A DNA stretch of 6,956 nt from an uncultured Bacillota bacterium (lineage in GTDB: Bacteria; Bacillota; Clostridia; Christensenellales; UBA1242). Position 1 is the first letter of the stretch; each line of letters opens with the position of its first letter. This document shows, piece after piece, positions 6,101 to 6,956 of the stretch. The position numbers and the translations under genes are program-made. The notes under the pieces were generated by a model. That model saw only the letters and a list, made by a program, of their open reading frames with translations, did not search any database and had not been told where the DNA came from. The stretch lies in the NCBI GenBank assembly GCA_900555365.1, contig USKO01000032.1:1-6956 (forward strand), read 5' to 3'.

Positions 6101-6543
6101 AAAAGGAAACATACGACCGTAAGTTGTCAATCAACCATGATGCAGTTCTTAATGAAGCACAAAAACAAAGAGATATTGAATTTGAAGGCTTGAAGAATGC
6201 TAAACAACAACTTCTCGAAGAAAAGGAAGAAATTGAAAAACAGCATAAGGAATTTGTAAAAGAATCTCGTCTTGAAAACAAAGAAAAGATTTCTAAAAAT
6301 ATGGAAAAAGCTTTCAAACAGTATAATACAAAGATCAACAGAATTGATGAAAAAATAAATATTATCAATGAAAAGATTGACAACTGTATGAGTGCTGAAC
6401 ATCTGCTTTCTATTCAAAGATCAATTATTGCTAAACAAGAAGAAGAGTATGCTATGGAGAAAAGAGCATATAAAGAAGCTTTGAAAAAGAAAAAGCAAGA
6501 GGAAAAACAAGCCAGTGATAAAACCAATGACAACAAAGATTAA
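3118..6543 (+). CDS. Large signal-anchored surface protein with four CBM-like domains and a cytoplasmic coiled coil
   Basis: A 1141-residue protein that I do not recognise as a named family. Residues 1-41 are a signal peptide: a Lys-rich start, a hydrophobic core at 12-31, and a V-N-A|A cleavage site after Ala41. Four tandem beta-sandwich segments follow, at about 51-250, 298-497, 520-710 and 765-910. Each has a central strand motif built on Y-Y or I-Y (Y160-Y161, I385-Y386, Y621-Y622, Y819-Y820). The first three end in a hydrophobic-D-(N/E)-(I/F) strand (D244, D489, D702), as in CBM4/9-like or galactose-binding-like modules. The fourth is the most divergent and lacks that Asp. An acidic Thr/Asp-rich stalk (933-958) leads to one membrane span (962-983), followed by R-K-V-K-I-K-K, which places the C-terminus inside. 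Residues 1009-1135 are a Glu/Lys/Gln-rich coiled coil. There is no LPxTG, SLH or dockerin signal. It is probably a glycan-binding surface receptor or tether. The topology is well supported; the ligand and role are inference. Confidence 0.85.
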   Translation: MIKSKSKIKNNLLKLCVAFLFPFTLFGGLSLTTQMSNAVNAADYVESYQENVSITNSSFTQGSFASASNSLSGWSAIESSSNATGMFVDVGTGITTDETGSNTTFSRYRETYMLSSNPGARGNSDTRILMINSKTYSADKNVAAQKGYRSESITLEANSYYSFSVAVKTDTNGDDNVNASIYISGLVDDEGNALDPIGYENILTKDWKDYHFFIATGDTSQTITIDLYLGSANGGRSSGAVFFDEIRGVRYSENAFFESCYDYGYTGEDTYQDYNSSTCFLTEGLLSSKALVDLSGYNLDFEEPIASDSNTLGDDWSIVGRNVDGHAIISKIKMQPADFASLTGYSYTGDDLSYGNSQALILYTSSSDGYVGVQSRDIDIKAHSIYKITLKMKASQIDSGSFYLKIQENNNIYTMYPNLLSNDEDDSNYYATQSGQTSGITSNVENSFTNDYQTVEMYVKGHSLYDSSINLELWFGDSSTAAQGCVVIDNIEIEYADYEDFSSASNSLELLSFSSTPSDISNSYFNQTQFTHDNSYPLIASDWTSEIEDENVNESGVIYLYDSDSYKTMYSGKYDWAGIYPGNPNNTLDYDLPNNVYMMQNKNNSYQSLTSSSTTLSSNSYYKISFNYYNQNGLSGLNDSEITVELIDSNGIVIFSQTGISSLDRWNNMEIYVKTAETVSSDVNIKISLGENNKVGGYVYLDNFLVQSSTEDAFAATRYTCDLSDYYFSITDNGPVSNVVTPSPAYNLTIDQIYDDTKTEADSDDCAIAGLVSGNDNPYIVFDPSLQVEDSNLLVIQTMYASSASLTSAYTLTLEADQYYMLTFDLATIFNLSAENASTDEHDCKYGLTVTIEGFEEVSQIVSSSELQNYKLYLQCTEATNPTIKFTLVSDCYDTLGTAIITHLDFTTITQNDYNNARLSPLFEERVFTPSQTSSTETDDDTDDDNTGDTEDPDDGNNVSPLLLISSIIMALALIVAIVGFAFRKVKIKKIDKIKKETYDRKLSINHDAVLNEAQKQRDIEFEGLKNAKQQLLEEKEEIEKQHKEFVKESRLENKEKISKNMEKAFKQYNTKINRIDEKINIINEKIDNCMSAEHLLSIQRSIIAKQEEEYAMEKRAYKEALKKKKQEEKQASDKTNDNKD

Positions 6544-6547
6544 AAAG

Positions 6548-6583
6548 AAAACAAGGGGCTAAAACAGTCTCTTGTTTTATTTC
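6548..6583 (+). terminator. Rho-independent terminator of the large surface-protein gene
   Basis: A 13-base-pair stem is formed by 6548-6560 (AAAACAAGGGGCT) and 6566-6578 (AGTCTCTTGTTTT), with two G-T wobbles and a 5-base loop (AAAAC). T-rich sequence follows. It begins four bases after the stop codon, so the gene appears to end its own transcript. Confidence 0.85.
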
Positions 6584-6584
6584 T

Positions 6585-6641
6585 ATTGTTTATTTTTATT
6601 GTTTTTAATTGTTTTCATATTGTTTTAATCTGCAATTGTTT
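6585..6641. repeat. Five copies of ATTGTTT in 57 bases
   Basis: The heptamer ATTGTTT occurs at 6585, 6598, 6608, 6619 and 6635, with start-to-start spacings of 13, 10, 11 and 16 bases. It lies directly after the terminator of the large gene. Three of the spacings are near one or 1.5 helical turns. It may be decayed low-complexity DNA or a set of protein sites. No function can be assigned. Confidence 0.45.
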
Positions 6642-6671
6642 GTCTACATTTTTTGTTTTTGAACTTTATGG

Positions 6672-6679
6672 TATATAAT
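6672..6679 (+). promoter_or_regulatory. Isolated -10-like element (TATATAAT)
   Basis: TATATAAT includes a consensus TATAAT (6674-6679). The overlapping TATATA (6672-6677) carries an extended TG three bases upstream (6669-6670). No good -35 hexamer is present at the right distance. If used, it would transcribe the remaining 277 bases, which hold no gene that I can see, or a gene beyond the right edge. Confidence 0.25.
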
Positions 6680-6956
6680 AAAAACTATATTTAATTAAAA
6701 TCCATCACATAAATAAAAATCGATCAAGTTGTAAAATTATATGGATTATAACAGTTAAAAAACTTTAGAGCAATAAAAGTTTTAAAAATTAGCTTTTATG
6801 CAATCTATGTATATATGAATTATCATTCCCCTATCTGTTTCTTTTCTAGTGCATAGATTAGATTTGACTTAGTGCTATCAAAAGTTGATATGATTTATTT
6901 ATAACTTACTTTAAATTAAATTCTATTTTTATTTTTCTATTTTTTTATTTATATTC

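Larger units (their letters stand above)
6580..6956. other. Very AT-rich right-end spacer without a convincing gene
   Basis: This stretch holds the ATTGTTT repeats, the isolated -10-like element and two small inverted repeats. One is at 6770-6801, where a GCA-TAAAAG arm with one bulged A pairs with CTTTTATGC. The other is at 6876-6890, with TATCAA/TTGATA arms and a 3-base loop. The few ATG codons open only very short frames, for example one at 6741 that stops after five codons. No tRNA-like or known RNA fold was recognised. Confidence 0.5.

Noticed and set aside
5856..6417. Two leftward Phe/Leu/Ser-rich open frames resembling membrane proteins
   Set aside because: Their apparent hydrophobicity comes from reading the Lys/Glu-rich coiled-coil codons in antisense. 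No start signals were found.
1..6956. CRISPR array, transposon ends or tRNA gene
   Set aside because: No regularly spaced long direct repeats, transposase-like frame, terminal inverted repeats or cloverleaf-like sequence was seen on either strand.

Overview
The window looks like chromosomal DNA from a low-GC Gram-positive bacterium, most plausibly an uncultured anaerobic Clostridia-type Firmicute. The intergenic DNA is very AT-rich, Shine-Dalgarno sequences are strong (GGAGG, AGAGG), and there is a clostridial-type 2[4Fe-4S] ferredoxin and a Gram-positive-style signal-anchored surface protein. TGA acts as a stop codon (end of the first TauE/SafE gene, inside an ATGA overlap), so the code is standard rather than Mycoplasma-like. 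The taxonomic placement is inference. No mobile element, CRISPR array, tRNA or rRNA was seen.

Layout. Positions 1-11 hold only the first codons of a leftward gene that runs off the left edge, preceded by a clear ribosome binding site. Positions 12-343 are non-coding and carry tandem terminator-like hairpins. Positions 344-2004 hold a leftward two-gene operon: a 55-residue ferredoxin, then a 494-residue protein with the layout of the Ppx/GppA family but with eroded catalytic motifs. Positions 2137-2951 hold a second leftward operon of two half-size TauE/SafE membrane proteins whose genes overlap by 4 bases. A divergent intergenic region of about 166 bases separates it from the dominant gene at 3118-6543, which reads rightward. 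This encodes a 1141-residue exported protein with a signal peptide, four tandem carbohydrate-binding-like beta-sandwich domains, an acidic stalk, one membrane span and a long charged coiled-coil tail predicted to lie in the cytoplasm. It ends in a strong terminator, followed by about 375 bases of very T-rich DNA with no convincing gene.

How the parts may work together. The ferredoxin and Ppx/GppA-like genes share a promoter and are 8 bases apart, so they are co-expressed. The two TauE/SafE halves probably assemble into one anion (sulfite or organosulfonate type) transporter. The large protein has its own promoter and terminator and is probably a single-gene unit linking a surface ligand to something in the cytoplasm. 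Nothing in the sequence ties the three units into one pathway. The least explained items are the large protein and the degenerate Ppx/GppA homologue.
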